Source of the DNA: Ophthalmolycus amberensis
Taxonomy: Eukaryota; Chordata; Actinopteri; Perciformes; Zoarcidae
NCBI GenBank assembly: GCA_024529925.1
Contig: JAFEUB010000729.1
Span: 138,967 to 202,966 of the forward strand
Length of the DNA stretch: 64,000 nucleotides
Reading direction: 5' to 3'
The notes beneath the pieces were generated by a model. It searched no databases. It was given only the letters and a program-made list of their open reading frames with translations, and was not told where the DNA came from. Numbering within the stretch: the stretch's first letter is position 1; each line of letters starts with the position of its first letter. Made by a program: the position numbers and the translations under genes. Below, piece by piece: positions 35,001-47,437 of this stretch.

Positions 35001-36765
35001 CATATGACAATTCTCTAAAGTTTACTCTTTTAGTGTATGCTTACGAATTGTATCATGACAACAACAAAGAAACAGCACCGATACTGATCGGGTGTATCGC
35101 ACAGTGTATCCTACTTTTAATTTAAATGTCAAAGTTTACAGTGGTGTGTTTTTTTGAAGGCATCCTGTATTACAAAGACAACACAAAAAGATTCCGTATT
35201 GTTGATAAACTGGTATCTAAACGAAAGCCTGTAAGTGAGAAAAGGTCTTGAATGATCCAACTCTGTTTCTCCTTTAGAGACAGAAAATAATCACCATGTA
35301 ATGTTTAACACAACCCTCTGATTATAATAATCACAAAAGTGCTTCAGAGCACAACTTTGAGACAACTGTTACCCCACAATGTAACACCATGATTCATCCA
35401 ACCGTTGGTGAATAATGTGGCGCCGCGAAAGCTGATATCTCCATGTTTTCAATGAGATATTGCAGTGAAGATGAATCACCAGCAACAAGGGGAAACTATT
35501 TCAGTGGACTGTGTGAGTTGTGTCAAAAAACATGTCAACGTGAGAGTCACTCAACCATATTTCTCTCCAGATTGTTCTCCCACAGCTTCTGGTTATGTAC
35601 AAGTGCTAAACCTCCCACTCGTTTCTCTTGTAGGCCTGCTACTCATCAGCCTCTCGTACCCTCTTCTCTTCTGAACCAACTCTCTTCATTTCAACTCCCA
35701 TCTGCACCCAGTGTGTACCTCCTCCACTGCTTCTCCTCACTTCGACACTTCTCTCCTCTGCTGTTTTCTCCTGCCATGAACCTCTCACCCAGGTGTACTT
35801 AAGGTTTGATAGGCCTTGCATCCTGGTTAAAGTAAATAGTTTTTGTAAATATATATAATCTATAATATACGGACAGACAGTTACTCGTAGAACCCGGCGT
35901 ACTAGCAGCATGGGGTCACACATATGAGCCATTTAAGTGAAACTTCCACGCTGCCGCAACGCCCGATTTGGTGTGAACACAGCGAGATGGAGTCACCGTG
36001 GTGGCCATCTGTACCCTGAGTTACATAACTACACACATGCAAACACAGACACAAACAGAGGAGACCATTGCATAAGCTCATAAACAGGTGAATACAACTG
36101 CACAATTGAGTGCTTGAATGTACTGTATGGGTAAAGTAATTATATTATTTTAATTTAATTATTTTGAATCTGTGAATTAATCAGGATTTACAATGCAAAT
36201 GACCACATTGTAATTTTATTTACTCAAATACATTTCCGCAGTACAAACACACAAATGTAGTTTCATTATTTCATGTTTTTCTCTGGTGCATAAATAGGAG
36301 CACGTCTGTATTCTCCTCTTTTCTTTTTCAGTTTCTATTAGTGGTATTTCTGTACACTGTGGTGTTCAGTAAAATAACAAACATATTGCAACTTTTGTGC
36401 GAGGTTATATCAGTTTGGTGAAAATCATTTCAAACCAATCTGGGTATTTTTAGGTGACAATCTGTCAACAACGATGAAAGGGTTCGCTGCAAATTGTGCA
36501 TGAATCGCTGATACATAAATGCAGCAATCACAAACATTTGGCTTAAAATTGCCGAAGATGTTAGTTTTTTTCAAAGCGGTTATTTCTCTGAATGATGGCG
36601 TGTGTACCTGAACTGTTGTTGTGACATGGTGCTGTAGTGCAGGTTCAGTCTGGTGATGTGGCCGTCTGTCAGCTCCTGAATAGACGCCTTTTCTCCAGAG
36701 GTCTGCTGCAGCTCTGGGTCCACAGCCTGGACCAGCTCCCTGTCCTCAGCTGGCAGCCACATCAC

Positions 36766-36805
<40 letters not shown>

Positions 36806-39017
36806 ACACACATGGCACATGATTGTAAACATACACACATCCATGTATCCACAAAATACACTTTCACCACTTGCAACAACAAACGGTAAATGAGGAAAAC
36901 TACTCCTGAGGTTGTTCAAGCCAGGGTTGGTGGGTTGGGGTTACCTGTGAGGAGTTGATGTGGGCCTGCACCACCTGCAGAGTGGTGTTGATGTATGACT
37001 GATAGTAGGGATGTCCGTACGATGGCCTGTGCAGGTCAAACAGCACTAGTTTATCGCTACAGGCCGCCAACTCCAGAAACTGGGCCAGTGAGGGAACAGA
37101 CTGGTTGTGGGCCTGGGAGCAGTCCGCCTCGGACAGGGACGACACAGTCCCAAAGGGATCCCTCTGTAACAGAGTGTGTTGAAAAAAAGATGCTTAGTCA
37201 TTTGGAGAATTCATAGAATTTTTTTTCATAAAAAAAACTTATTTTGATTTATTTTGATTATTGAAAATGGACAAAAAATTGTATTTAGAAAAGAAATACT
37301 AAATAGAAAAACAATATAAAACTATTGTTGATGTCCAGTGGTATCCACTGGTATAAACACATTCATTCAACTGTTTTGCTTTACTTGGAGGAACCTATTT
37401 ACTCTTCACTTTCTCTTACCAGATCATTGTTAGTGCTGTGCTCGTCATAAGAAGTCCAAGTTTACTACTTAACTAGGATGTACTCAGTGTCCTCTTGCAG
37501 CAAGAAATACAACACATTTTGGTTGCAAGATGGACCTCAAATTTGCGATTAAAACAATAATTTACCTTTGAAAATTTTCCAGTAAATATCGGTAATAGAA
37601 AAAACAAGAAGGAGAAGTTACAGTGCATAAAAAGGTGTGACATTGATTGTCCAAGTAGCTGTATCGACGCTCCAAAATTCTTTGAGCGAACAAAGCCACG
37701 TCCCGAACTAAAAGCCTCACCGATAAGAACCAGTCGCCAGCATTCAGCTGCTGCAGCTCGGCCCAGGTGAACATGGAGGCGTCGGCGTGTGTTCGGTTTG
37801 GGAAAACCTCTGCGACATTGGTGGTTCTGCTCAGAGTGGAGTCGTGCATCAGGAAGGGAACCCCATCATAACTGCAGACAGAGGTGGGAAGGCCAGGACA
37901 CAGAAATGAGAGGTAAGTGGTGATAAGGTGAGTAGGAATAAAAGGATAGGTGAGCAGAGAGGAGGAGTGAAAAGGAAAGGAAACGACTCAAGGAAGGGGA
38001 ACGTGATGACGAGAGGATGATTAAAGTCACCAATAAGCATTTAACTCTGTAAGTCTCTGTTCACCCCTCAAAACACCTGCAATCAAATTAAAGCCATCAC
38101 ACACACACAGACACACAGGAAGTACCAGTCTCGCCGGGGTCACAGCAGCATGGGATGAAGCTAACCTGCTGCTAATCCGCCCTGTTTTCAGGCTGTAAAA
38201 CAGTGTGCTAACCCCAGCTGCTGTGGGCTAATGGCAGGGCTAACGGCTAACTGGATTAGCATGGCAGTAATCACCTTAGTGCCCACTAAGCAGCTAGCAC
38301 GCTAGCGTCTGATCTGTACAATTAGCACCAGACTGACTGCTCTGATAATTGGACATGTTGCAATCTCTCGTGTTAGTCAACACTGTTAATGATTTCATAA
38401 TTTCACTTTTGGTGAAACATAATAGGGTCACATTGAAACAATTTGTTTTATTTTAAAGATTTTTAGGGCTTTTATTTATTTTATTAGAGCTTCTGGAAAA
38501 TGACAGAAAAGTACTGTGTTAAGAACAAATATGAGGTAGTTGAAGAACTTAACTTGAGTATTTTTCTTTTGTGCAACTTTATACTTTTACTCCACAATGT
38601 CTCAGAGGTAAATATTGTACTTTTTACACCACTAAATTTGACAGCTTTACTGACTTTGCAGATTACAATTTTTCATAACTTTCTTGCCCAGTGGAAACCA
38701 TGTATCTCCAGATGTGTTGATGCTGAGTGTTTGTGATAAACTGAAGGATGAAATGTTCCTGAATGAGTTGAGATAATCCTCCTACTTCTTCATCTAAATA
38801 AACTCTTTAAAAAGCCTCTTGGATCAGCTGGAAAATGCATCGTCACAAAGCTGAAAACAGGACTGTTGATCTGTTTAGAGACACGAGGTTCTCACAGGAC
38901 TGACTACTTCTTCCGTCATTGTTTATGACAGATACAAGACTGAAAACACACACCAAGTTGATCTATTTACTATTATTTATCACTATTTTGTTTGACAAGA
39001 GTACATGTTCTAGAGAC

Positions 39018-39060
<43 letters not shown>

Positions 39061-39542
39061 AGAGCCGTTACTACCTGATGGTGACGTCAGTCTCCAGTCC
39101 TTCTCCTCCAGCTTCCACTGCCTTCTCAAACGACATCACAGTATTCTCTGGAGCAAGCTGCACACGAAAAACGTTCCCAGAATGAGAAATAATAAATACC
39201 ATAACCAATAAGACTGAAGAATTAAGACAGGTCCAGCTGTCACGGTTCGGTTCAGTCTCACCATCGGAGCTCCTCTGTGTCCGATGAGTGTTGGGGCGGG
39301 TCCCAGTGTTCCTGCCTCTTTAATGCAGGGCGAGTACATTCCCAGAGGGACCAGGTAGAGGGAGAAGAGCACGGACAGGTAGAGTCCCAGAACAGCCACC
39401 TGACGCACTGAAGAACACACAAAGAAAAAAAACATTGACTTGACAGACTTTTTATTACTTTCTTAATACAAGTTATGTTTGGCTTTTTTCAATCCAGGAG
39501 TTAAAGGAGCAGTGTGTTGGATTCAGGTGGATCTATTGGCAG

Positions 39543-39573
<31 letters not shown>

Positions 39574-39684
39574 CATAACTGCGTTTTTGTTCGTGTATAA
39601 TCACCCGAAACTAAGAGCTTCTTATGAAATCTGTGCATTCATGTGAAATCTGTCACACCATGTTTTATAATCAACTCTGCACAA

Positions 39685-39753
<69 letters not shown>

Positions 39754-42700
39754 GTCCATCTGCCACGCACACACAAACAAATCCAAAAAACAACAACAGA
39801 TACACCTCGGAGCCTCTAAATATGGCCCAGTTGAGGGCTGAAGGAGTGTGGAGTAGAAACTTACAGTAATCAGGATGAGATACAGTAAATCTGTCCTGAT
39901 AGGATCAGCGTGGCGGTCTGGTGCTGATCAGCAGCCAAATGTCTGGTTTGGAATCAAATCCGCCCGGGAAGCTACATGTCTTCCATAAAGTATCTTGAGC
40001 ATTATCATTGATATTAACAATTGTTCAAACATACAACGGGAAACATGAAGTTCATCCATAATACACTGTCTTTGAAAAACTAATATTTACCAAACACTAC
40101 ATTTCTGCAGCAGGGTGAGAACTTAAACCACTGAGGTCACCAAATTAAGATTTCATAGGGGCGTTATTATTTAAAGAAAGCTTATTCATATGTAAATGTC
40201 AACCACCCTAAATGTGGAGCTTTGACTGTTCTGTTCCATTTAGCTGACTTACATACTATAAGTTCTACACAGCATCTACTTCTTTTTTTATTTTTTATTA
40301 TTCAAGATGAAGTAAATTGATGTGCTTTTTAAAAAAACACCATTTCTGGTTCTGGCTGTGTGTATAAATATCCAGTTGAAGTAACCCTATGTAATCACAA
40401 CACAGTTGAATGATGTAAAGATGATGTATATGTGATGCTCTGCCGTGCTGTGCTTGGCAAGTCTATATCTAATACTAAAAGACATAGTGAAAGGATAAGA
40501 AGGGCTCAGGGCTGATAAATCAGTGGCAGTGTGAAAGCTGGTACTGCTTATTCATCAACAAACTATATCGTGATATTGATTATGTTCCCTGCGCTACTGG
40601 GCAAAGCAATGTACTGCTGTGGACGGAGCAGCACCAAAACGTATTGTACACACCTTAAAAAATCACTATTAGTTGAAGTGTAGTCTATATTTAGATTATC
40701 ATCACTGCATACATAACACAAGAAACACAAGCAGACTAAGTGACCGAGGCAGCAGTAGACCAGCAACTCCCGTGTAATGCCAAATGCGTCTGGTACTCCT
40801 GTCTGTGTTTCCATACTGGAGGCGTGCCGGCCCACTGACTGTGGATAAGTACCTCATACTTCAACAGATCCAGACTGTCCCTTTAAAGCTCTGTTTCCAG
40901 CTTAAGCCAGCATCCATGAAACTACAGGCCTGGGTGGGCGTTCAGGTCAATACAGCAGAACAGGCGAGCGCTACAGTATATTACATCCTGAGCAAATCTC
41001 TCTGTCACTTATCTCCTGCCAGGAGAGACCCCCGACATGACTCAGCATCACTCTACCCTGCTGAATCACCATGGCAACCAGGGACAGTACCCATGGAGAC
41101 CAGAGAGACGTACAGGTCAGAGCCACTGCAGTGGAGAGGGAGTCCCAAAGACAAGTAAGATGAAACAGACTGCAGCCCAATGGGGAGGTCGGGTAAGAAA
41201 AGAGGTCAGAAGGATGAAGAGGCAGAAAAAAACGGAGTGAATGAAAGAAGACAGAAAGCATCAGGGAGACGAGGGGAGGAGCAGGAGACATTGATTTTCT
41301 GTTAAGAGGAAGAGGAGGGGGAGAAAGAAGGTTGGCAGGGAGGTCTACAGCTGTACAATGCATGCCAGACAAGTGCGTCACGGTGCTGAGGGGTACGTTT
41401 GATGTTAGAAAAGCTTTATTCCCGGCGGGCGGGGCAGCTCAGAGCCACTACAACTGAAGCCTTTAAGGCCATAACCCTCGTTACAACAAGGTCCTTCAGC
41501 TCTGTGTTCCCTCCAGCTACTGCTGTTGGTCGTGCTGGTCTCTAGATTTATATTCTCTATAACTTTCCCCAACATCAACAATTTACATGTAGAGTTAAAT
41601 TAAACAGGTTTTATATAATACGTTATGTTACAATAATTACCGTAGAAATACTAAAAGTGTATTTTCTTTTTGTTTAGCTTTAGTTATTCCAGCAGCAGCT
41701 ATATAACTTTTTATATGTTTCATATTATCTTAAGAGCACCACAGATAACACTGTTTAAGGTAAGTAAGTTCTCCACCAGCTTTTTGTCTAAACGGTAGGA
41801 CTGTCCTCGACCAAAGGAAATCTAACTTGACTAACTATAGGATTTTGTCGACTGATCGTTTAATCAATTAATTAAGTTGATTTAATTGACAGATCTGTAA
41901 AACTGAGTTCCTCCACCAACATTAAGACAAAAGCACTACCGGTACTTAAAATCTTGTGAATACCAGAGATGTGCTTGTTACTTTCTTGGTAGTAAGTCAT
42001 TCAGCATGAATAAAAACAATAAAAACTGCTAATGGACTAAATAGTTATAATAACCAAAGCAACCGATTAGTCGACTAATTGAACTAAAGATTAAATGTTT
42101 GATGAGATACATCTACTACCGCTGCAACTGGCCATTCTTACAGAGAGCCAAAGCCCCACCTCACTTCCAAAAGATAAAACACTCATCAGCTTGCTTACCT
42201 CTCTTGTTCATGCGGAAGAAGTGCAACGCTATTGGCCAGGAGAGGATGGCCATTAGTGAGACCGCGGCCACGTGGAGGAACGGCGCAGTCACCTAACGAT
42301 ACAAAGAGGAAGAGAACGACAAGGTAAAAGACCTGAAAAATAAATGAAAATAAAAAGCTGCCTGCTGACTGTGCCAAATGTCAGTCATAAAGCACAAATT
42401 ACCGTATGTGTAAACACACACAAAGAAAAGATCAGAAATTCTCTCCTGTGATTGGCTGGTGTGTCCACTAACCTGCAGCGAGAGAAGGAGAGTCTTCCAT
42501 TCTTTGCTCCAGAGGTCAGACAAGATGGCGGTGGCTGTGACGGAGAAGGCCAACGCCACCACGATGCCAGTCTGACAAAAACACAGGAGGACGAGATAAC
42601 ACCACATGTGATATCTTGATGTGTCAGTGTTTGTGTTTATTCATAAGCATTATTATTATTATTATTATTATTATCATCATTACCTTGTGGCTCCAGTGAA

Positions 42701-45290
42701 GGTACAGCCTCTGTCCCTCAGAGAGCAGACACACTGCCAGCACCTGAACAACGTTTAGATATTCATCAAAACATGTTACATAAAGCTGCTTCAAGTCATT
42801 TGCTTCTTTATTGTTTATATTTTGTTTTATTTGCACATGTTTACACTCTTTGTACTTTGTACTGCAACTGCTGCAAAACTATTTCCCTCAAGATGAATAA
42901 AGTCCTGTCTTATCTTGTGTCAGTTTGGACCGGTCCAGAACATTATGCGCTTTCTACTCAACTAGAGCAAACTCAACATTGTTAAATCACAATTAATTTT
43001 TTGATGAACAATGAAATCCTTGGCTTTTTATGCCTTAGCAGATTTAAGATTTGTTCATATCTTAACACTGCTGAGGATATAGTTATACGCCTCAGACTTC
43101 TCTCTCTAAGGAGAAAGTAAACTCTGTTGGTGCAGATTTCTCCTTCACTTCATGTGTGTGCGTTTTTCTGTATCATATAATAAGTCGAACTGAATATTTG
43201 TCACCTCAAGCAAGGGGACAAGTACCTAAATACCGCACAAAGGTTTGGAGATAGATTTGTCTCAGTTTCATGAGTGAAGAGATGAACAATTGTTGTATAA
43301 ATAAAACACCATCCACAAATACAGAAAAAGATTTCTAAACTCTTTAGATTCAGCAATATAAAACAGATCTGAGTTCTTCCTGTACCGATGTGAGGGTCCC
43401 GGGACAGAGGATGTCGCATGTTTACAGATTGTAAAGCCCTCTGAGGCAAATTTGTGATTTTGGGCTATACAAAATAAATTGAATAAATTGAGACTCATAT
43501 TTTAGAAAAGATGATTATTCTGAAACAATAAATGACAAATGTACTGATGCCTGGCCCTCAGTTGCTACAGAACTAATGAAGATAGGATCACAAATGCTTT
43601 TAACTTATTTGTAAATGTATTTCATGTACTCAGATATTATTTTGGTGGAATCAAAAATTGTAATTTTACAACTCTTTCTTTGTATTTGTGGAAGGTGCTT
43701 TTTATTTACAGATTGCACATTGACACACGGATTGTCGATCTGTTCACACAAATAATATTGAGACAAATCTTTCTCCATACAAAGGGCTGGGAGGGTTGAT
43801 GGGCTAATGAAACACATTGATTCTAACACTCTGGTTGAATGCAAAGAATAAAATAAAGTGGCACTACTGCTCATCTCTGATAGAACAGAAGCAGAGAGGC
43901 CAAGTGTCTTGCTCAAGAACACTACAGTAGCTGTAAAGAGATGACAAAGGTTTTCTCAGCACATGGATTCTAGACAGGCTGAAACCCCATCAGTGTGCGT
44001 ACCAACAGTAGAGCGATGTATGTGAAGAGAGCAGCAGCGACCACCAGCAGGACCAGAGACCAGGGAAACCAGAAGCCCAGAGTCCCAAAGTTGAACCTGA
44101 AGAGGCACGAGAACAACCAGTGTGCTTCACGATGTCAATCCAGTTTGAATGATGGGTTGGTCTTGTCATGCATTCATGTATTCACTATTAGGATGAGCAA
44201 TAGAGTGCTGCAGGGATGATGGATTTTTGTTGGCCAACCCAGAAGTTACAATCTCACTTTTGTCCTCGACAAAAAAGGATAAAAACATTTTTCATTGGAT
44301 TTTGTATTGCAGAAAATAAGCTCTGTGGCAAACACAAGATAATCTTCTCAAATGAACACCACTCTTATGATTTCTGAAGCATAAATACAACTGACAGAAG
44401 TGAAAAGCTAACATTAGGCTATAAACAAGCTACACCACGGTGGCATGACTTCAACGTCACCACCACGAAGCTTCCAACTGGTAATTTGATTTCACGCGAA
44501 AACCTGTGTAGTCTCATTTAGCCACTAATTAGCAACCGCCGTGCGTAAGAAACATTAAAGCTTCAACTAATTCATGAGAGTATCTACTGCTGTATCTTGT
44601 ATCATAGAACGAAACGCTAACATCTCTTCAGCTTGTTTTAACCACAGACCATATCTCAGGCATCTAACCAAAAACCTTTCAATGAACACACTGACTTCGA
44701 GAGGAGGGAACCGCTGACTCATTTCCTAGGTTTAGGACTCATACCTGCACCACTAACTCATTCCTTTATGTCTTAGACAACTCATCATAACAAGTATCAT
44801 GGACATAATCCTTACATTCTGTATTAACCATGCACTCCAACACTGCTACCTCAGGTTTCATACTGTATACTCTACATACACATCTACAGAAATATGCTAC
44901 CCCACTATATTTGATGACACAATCATTGTATATTTTGTATATATTTTGTATTGCACCATATTTGCATCTTACTGTTCTCTAGTCTTTTTTTGTTTTTTTT
45001 GCACCTATCGTTATCTTGCATTTACACTCTTCCTACTTTGCAGTGCAACTGCTGCACAGCAATTCCCCCCGGGATAAATAAAGTGTTCTATCGTATCCCC
45101 ATCACAGTGACAACAACATGCCCTTCAAATCACAAAAACACTCCAACCAACAGGAGCCGGTGTGTGCACGTGCCAACCCACCAGTCGAAGTCGATGTAGT
45201 CGTTCTGAGCTTCACTCCAGAAATAGAGGAACAAAAAACTCAGGAAGAAGGTGAAGATCAGGAGGCCAAAACTGCCACACTCCACCTGTA

Positions 45291-45321
<31 letters not shown>

Positions 45322-46782
45322 CACAGAAGTCATGTATTATGTTTGGTCTAACCAAACTACCCACTTCTACCTGGAGAAAGTCTTTATTTTTATATGTTAC
45401 TATAGTTTTCAACCCTGTGCTCCAGTGTTTTGGGAAAATAAAGTTTTCAGGTTAACAGGATTTATAGTCATAATGATGCTACACAATCTGGCAGATACAG
45501 AGGAGCGCAATCATATTACCGAGTGCATATGGAGGCAGTATATATTGATAGAAGCTGACAGAGTGAATATGTGCTCATATTTTTCAGAGAAAAGCAGTAA
45601 CGGACTGTTGGAGTCAGCAGGACGAAAAATCTGTCTGGGGAATCAATACTCTCTGCTCGATCAGCAAACCGACCAAACTCAACTCACTGGTGTGAGTGTG
45701 TGTGTGAGTGTGTGTGTGTGTGTGTGCGTGTGTGTTTACCCTGCTGCAGCAGCACTCTCCTGGCTGGGCCCGGGCTCTCTGGTATCGTCTCCATTGGCAG
45801 CCATAGAGGCCAGCCAGGCAGGACACAAACGGCTGGTGTTCGTACCTGATACAGTCAATTAGGAATTCAGATTATTGAAAAGAAAGAATAAAGACTTGCT
45901 CCATGTTTGATACTTTAAAAGAAGTTGAGTAAACCTTGCTGATCTGAAATGTGCAGGAGCTTCTCTAGTGAACCGATTGAGCTGCTGTCAGCTTCAGGTT
46001 CATCTTCATTAAAGCTTATCGACCGAATAGTTCTGAGTCAGGACCTCCTGCTATTTGAGTTCAATGATTCAGATTCCATCAGGATGACTTTCCTTCTCAA
46101 TCAGCTTGCATCAACATTAAGTAGGCTGCCACTCAACTTACTTTTGACTTTTTTTAAAGTTACTTTTAACTGTAGTCACAAATGTTGAGTTTCATCAGTC
46201 CGGTTTACCAAGTAGGTTTTCCCCAACAAGGCATTTGCGTTGGTGGTTTGGTGCATAAAATGAAATATAGTCAGAGAAAATGATAATCAAGTACAACAGT
46301 CAAGAAACATAAATAAAATGAATCATTTGACAATACAAAAAAACAAAAAATGTTGTTTAAATATGTAAAAGATTGTAAAATAAAATGAGAGGGATGTACA
46401 GTATGAAGTATAGAGACTAAGGATGACATAAGGGAATGGAAAAGATTCAATCTTTCAATAATTCAATAATCACATATGATCCCGTATTTGACAAAATGCA
46501 ACCAACTCTCAAACTGTGTTTCATAAACATACAGTCACACCAAATTGCCAGAAGAATAAGAAAATAGCCCTCTGTAGATGATGCGTTCAGGTTCCCTCTG
46601 TACAGAAGCACTGTCTCCTTTTTGTTAGTGTATTTTAAATAACTGTCACAAACACAAGTGTCTTTAAGGCAGCGTGAATACGTATGAAAACTGATGAGGG
46701 CGTAGGTGTGTGTTGTTCTGTACCTCTGCAGCAGCTGCCGCCGCACCAACTTTAGCTTCCCCAGCTTCAGTCTGGTCACAGG

Positions 46783-46785
<3 letters not shown>
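29105..46785 (-). CDS. gdpd4: Glycerophosphodiester phosphodiesterase domain-containing protein, GDPD4-like (complete)
   Basis: A multi-pass membrane enzyme of the GDE2/GDE3/GDE6 family that cleaves glycerophosphodiesters, or GPI anchors in some members, on the outer face. Coding exons in transcript order: 46785-46724, 45845-45740, 45285-45182, 44096-44003, 42743-42684, 42571-42473, 42292-42199, 39407-39262, 39157-39075, 37871-37721, 37163-36945, 36765-36608, 33814-33667, 31958-31876, 30726-30647, 29211-29105. All phases agree, giving 597 residues, a normal family length. Five TM helices precede the catalytic domain and one follows. Active-site residues are present: His250-Arg251-Gly252, Glu259, Glu277, Asp279 and His292-Asp293. 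GDPD5 is the close alternative. I prefer GDPD4 because human GDPD4 lies convergent to MYO7A exactly as here. Confidence 0.93.
29595..29740. repeat. 13-bp minisatellite, about 11 near-perfect copies
   Basis: The unit is AGGGCTGACATGC. The copies are essentially identical, so expansion is recent. It is in the last gdpd4 intron (29212-30646). A (CA)n run at 29847-29897 follows. Confidence 0.97.
30727..31875 (-). other. gdpd4: gdpd4 intron with AC repeat at the 5' end and GT repeat at the 3' end
   Basis: On the minus strand the donor GTGCGTAGACACACTCACAC opens into an AC-rich run (plus-strand 31824-31868), and the acceptor is a GT run ending GTCACAG (plus-strand 30730-30759). Confidence 0.88.
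31960..32037. repeat. (GA)n / (TC)n microsatellite abutting a gdpd4 acceptor
   Basis: About 37 GA units on the plus strand. On the transcribed strand this is a TC tract running into CTGTCAG|ACT. Confidence 0.95.
32480..32700 (+). repeat. Teleost dispersed repeat with 'CTTTGGACTGTGGGAGGAAG' motif
   Basis: It contains ACTGCTTATCCTGTTCAGGG, CAGGGCTGACATATAGAGAC, CTTTGGACTGTGGGAGGAAG and GGGGAGAACATGCTAACGGC. I know this as the 3' part of a widespread fish LINE-derived repeat. It lies in a gdpd4 intron. Confidence 0.75.
33048..33263. mobile_element. hAT-like MITE, copy 1
   Basis: It starts GGGGCCGTCCCCGACCAAAG and ends TTTTGTCGACCAACAGGGGC, which are inverted repeats. The interior shares GATTAGTTGATTTAATT, CAAAAGCAC and GATTCAGCATGAA with the copy at 41790-42085. 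Confidence 0.6.
33515..33580. repeat. (CACG/CA)n microsatellite
   Basis: CGCACGCACGCACGCACACA-type mixed repeat, followed by pure CA, 87 bp from a gdpd4 donor. Confidence 0.95.
33667..39407 (-). CDS. gdpd4: gdpd4 exons: TM5 and extracellular GDPD catalytic domain
   Basis: Six exons give residues 207-508. TM5 is VAVLGLYLSVLFSLYLVPLG. The TIM-barrel domain opens TLIGHRGAPMLAPENTVMSF and continues GLETDVTISYDGVPFLMHD. His250 and His292 are the acid/base pair of the family, and Glu277/Asp279 are metal ligands. Later segments WAELQQLNAGDWFL, VPSLAQFLELA, QVVQAHINSSQVMWLP and YVISQPWLYTLAWCAGAQSV fit barrel strands and helices of GDPD4/5. Sites NRT, NQS, NTT, NSS and NIS could be N-glycosylated on the outer face. 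Confidence 0.93.
34706..35110. mobile_element. Probable hAT-type MITE containing a SINE remnant
   Basis: It opens GGGACGCACCAACACTGATA and closes with CACCGATACTGATCGGGTG, the cis-repeats of a common fish element with a GCACCGATCC-type end. Inside, GTTTGGATCCCCGGCTCC resembles the B-box tail of a tRNA-derived SINE. Confidence 0.4.
36766..36810. repeat. (CA)n at a gdpd4 acceptor
   Basis: On the minus strand a GT run leads straight into GTAG|GTG. The donor of this 179-bp intron has no AC run. Confidence 0.93.
39018..39057. repeat. (CA)n near a gdpd4 donor
   Basis: On the minus strand this is a GT run about 18 bp downstream of the donor at 39074. Confidence 0.93.
39542..39567. repeat. (TA)n microsatellite
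   Basis: About 13 TA units in gdpd4 intron 39408-42198. Confidence 0.93.
39687..39751. repeat. (CA)n microsatellite
   Basis: About 32 CA units in gdpd4 intron 39408-42198. Confidence 0.95.
41790..42085. mobile_element. hAT-like MITE, copy 2
   Basis: It contains GGACTGTCCTCGACCAAAGG at one end and CGATTAGTCGACTAATTGAA at the other. The interior matches the copy at 33048-33263 (CAAAAGCACTA, ATCTTGTGAATACCAGAGAT, TCATTCAGCATGAA). Confidence 0.55.
42199..46785 (-). CDS. gdpd4: gdpd4 N-terminal exons: cytosolic start and TM1-TM4
   Basis: Seven exons give residues 1-206. The start is MPVTRLKLGKLKLVRRQLLQ, basic and cytosolic. It is followed by the family signature VSCLAGLYGCQWRRYQR and a Cys cluster (ECCCSR). 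Hydrophobic helices: about 61-80 (FGLLIFTFFLSFLFLYFW), 100-130 (FPWSLVLLVVAAALFTYIAL continuing into VLAVCLL), 143-160 (TGIVVALAFSVTATAIL) and 176-200 (FLHVAAVSLMAILSWPIAL). The ATG chosen (46785-46783) is the first that gives the conserved frame. The GTG-initiated extension upstream runs into the TC repeat. Confidence 0.9.
42800..42920 (+). repeat. LINE/SINE-type 3' tail, copy 1
   Basis: TTTACACTCTTTGTACTTTG, CTGCAACTGCTGC, then AATAAAGTCCTGTCTTATC. It shares its order of motifs with 45020-45085. Confidence 0.5.
43428..43495 (-). repeat. Teleost dispersed repeat (TATAGCCCAAAATCACAAA family), copy 2
   Basis: Reverse complement of the head of the repeat at 17239-17540: ATTGTAAAGCCCTCTGAGGC then AAATTTGTGATTTTGGGC. 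Confidence 0.8.
44800..45090 (+). repeat. LINE/SINE-type 3' tail, copy 2
   Basis: It ends TTTACACTCTTCCTACTTTG, CAGTGCAACTGCTGC and GGGATAAATAAAGTGTTCTA. It is a sibling of the copy at 42800 in the same orientation. Confidence 0.5.
45286..45739 (-). other. gdpd4: gdpd4 intron with AC repeat at the 5' end and GT repeat at the 3' end
   Basis: On the minus strand the donor is GTAAACACACACGCACACAC (plus-strand 45691-45739) and the acceptor is a GT run ending GTTACAG (plus-strand 45286-45325). Confidence 0.92.
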
Positions 46786-46911
<126 letters not shown>

Positions 46912-47437
46912 GAAGGAGGACAATGGGACAGGAGAGAGAGGAAAAACAGGCGCCACCTTCACCTGGAGGGAGAGAAGAAAGTTTGAATCAATTTAAAATG
47001 CATTTATAGGAAAACTAGACTCAGCAGGACTCGTGTGTGTGTGTGTGTGTGTGTGTAGTCCTGGTTGTATTAATGTGGCCTGTTTAAACTAATCCAGAAG
47101 CTACAGAGACTCTCTCAGAAATACACAGTGACCTACATCTGGTAAGATTGTGAATACACAAGTTAACAGACCCCAAAAGAAGTCAGCCAGAAAACCGGCC
47201 AAACGAGCAACAACGTCCTGGACTCCACACTAGAGTTAAAACAGCTGATTAAAAACTGACATCATAAGAAAACCAGCAACAAGTATGATACTCTATTCAT
47301 CATTTAAGTCATTGTTTGTTGTAATACTATAAAGCTACAGTCGCTAACTTTAATAAAAATAACTTTGTGTCATATTTGCTCAAACTGTCACTATATTCCA
47401 AAGATATATGAAAAAAATGGGGTTCCTCTTCCTCCTT

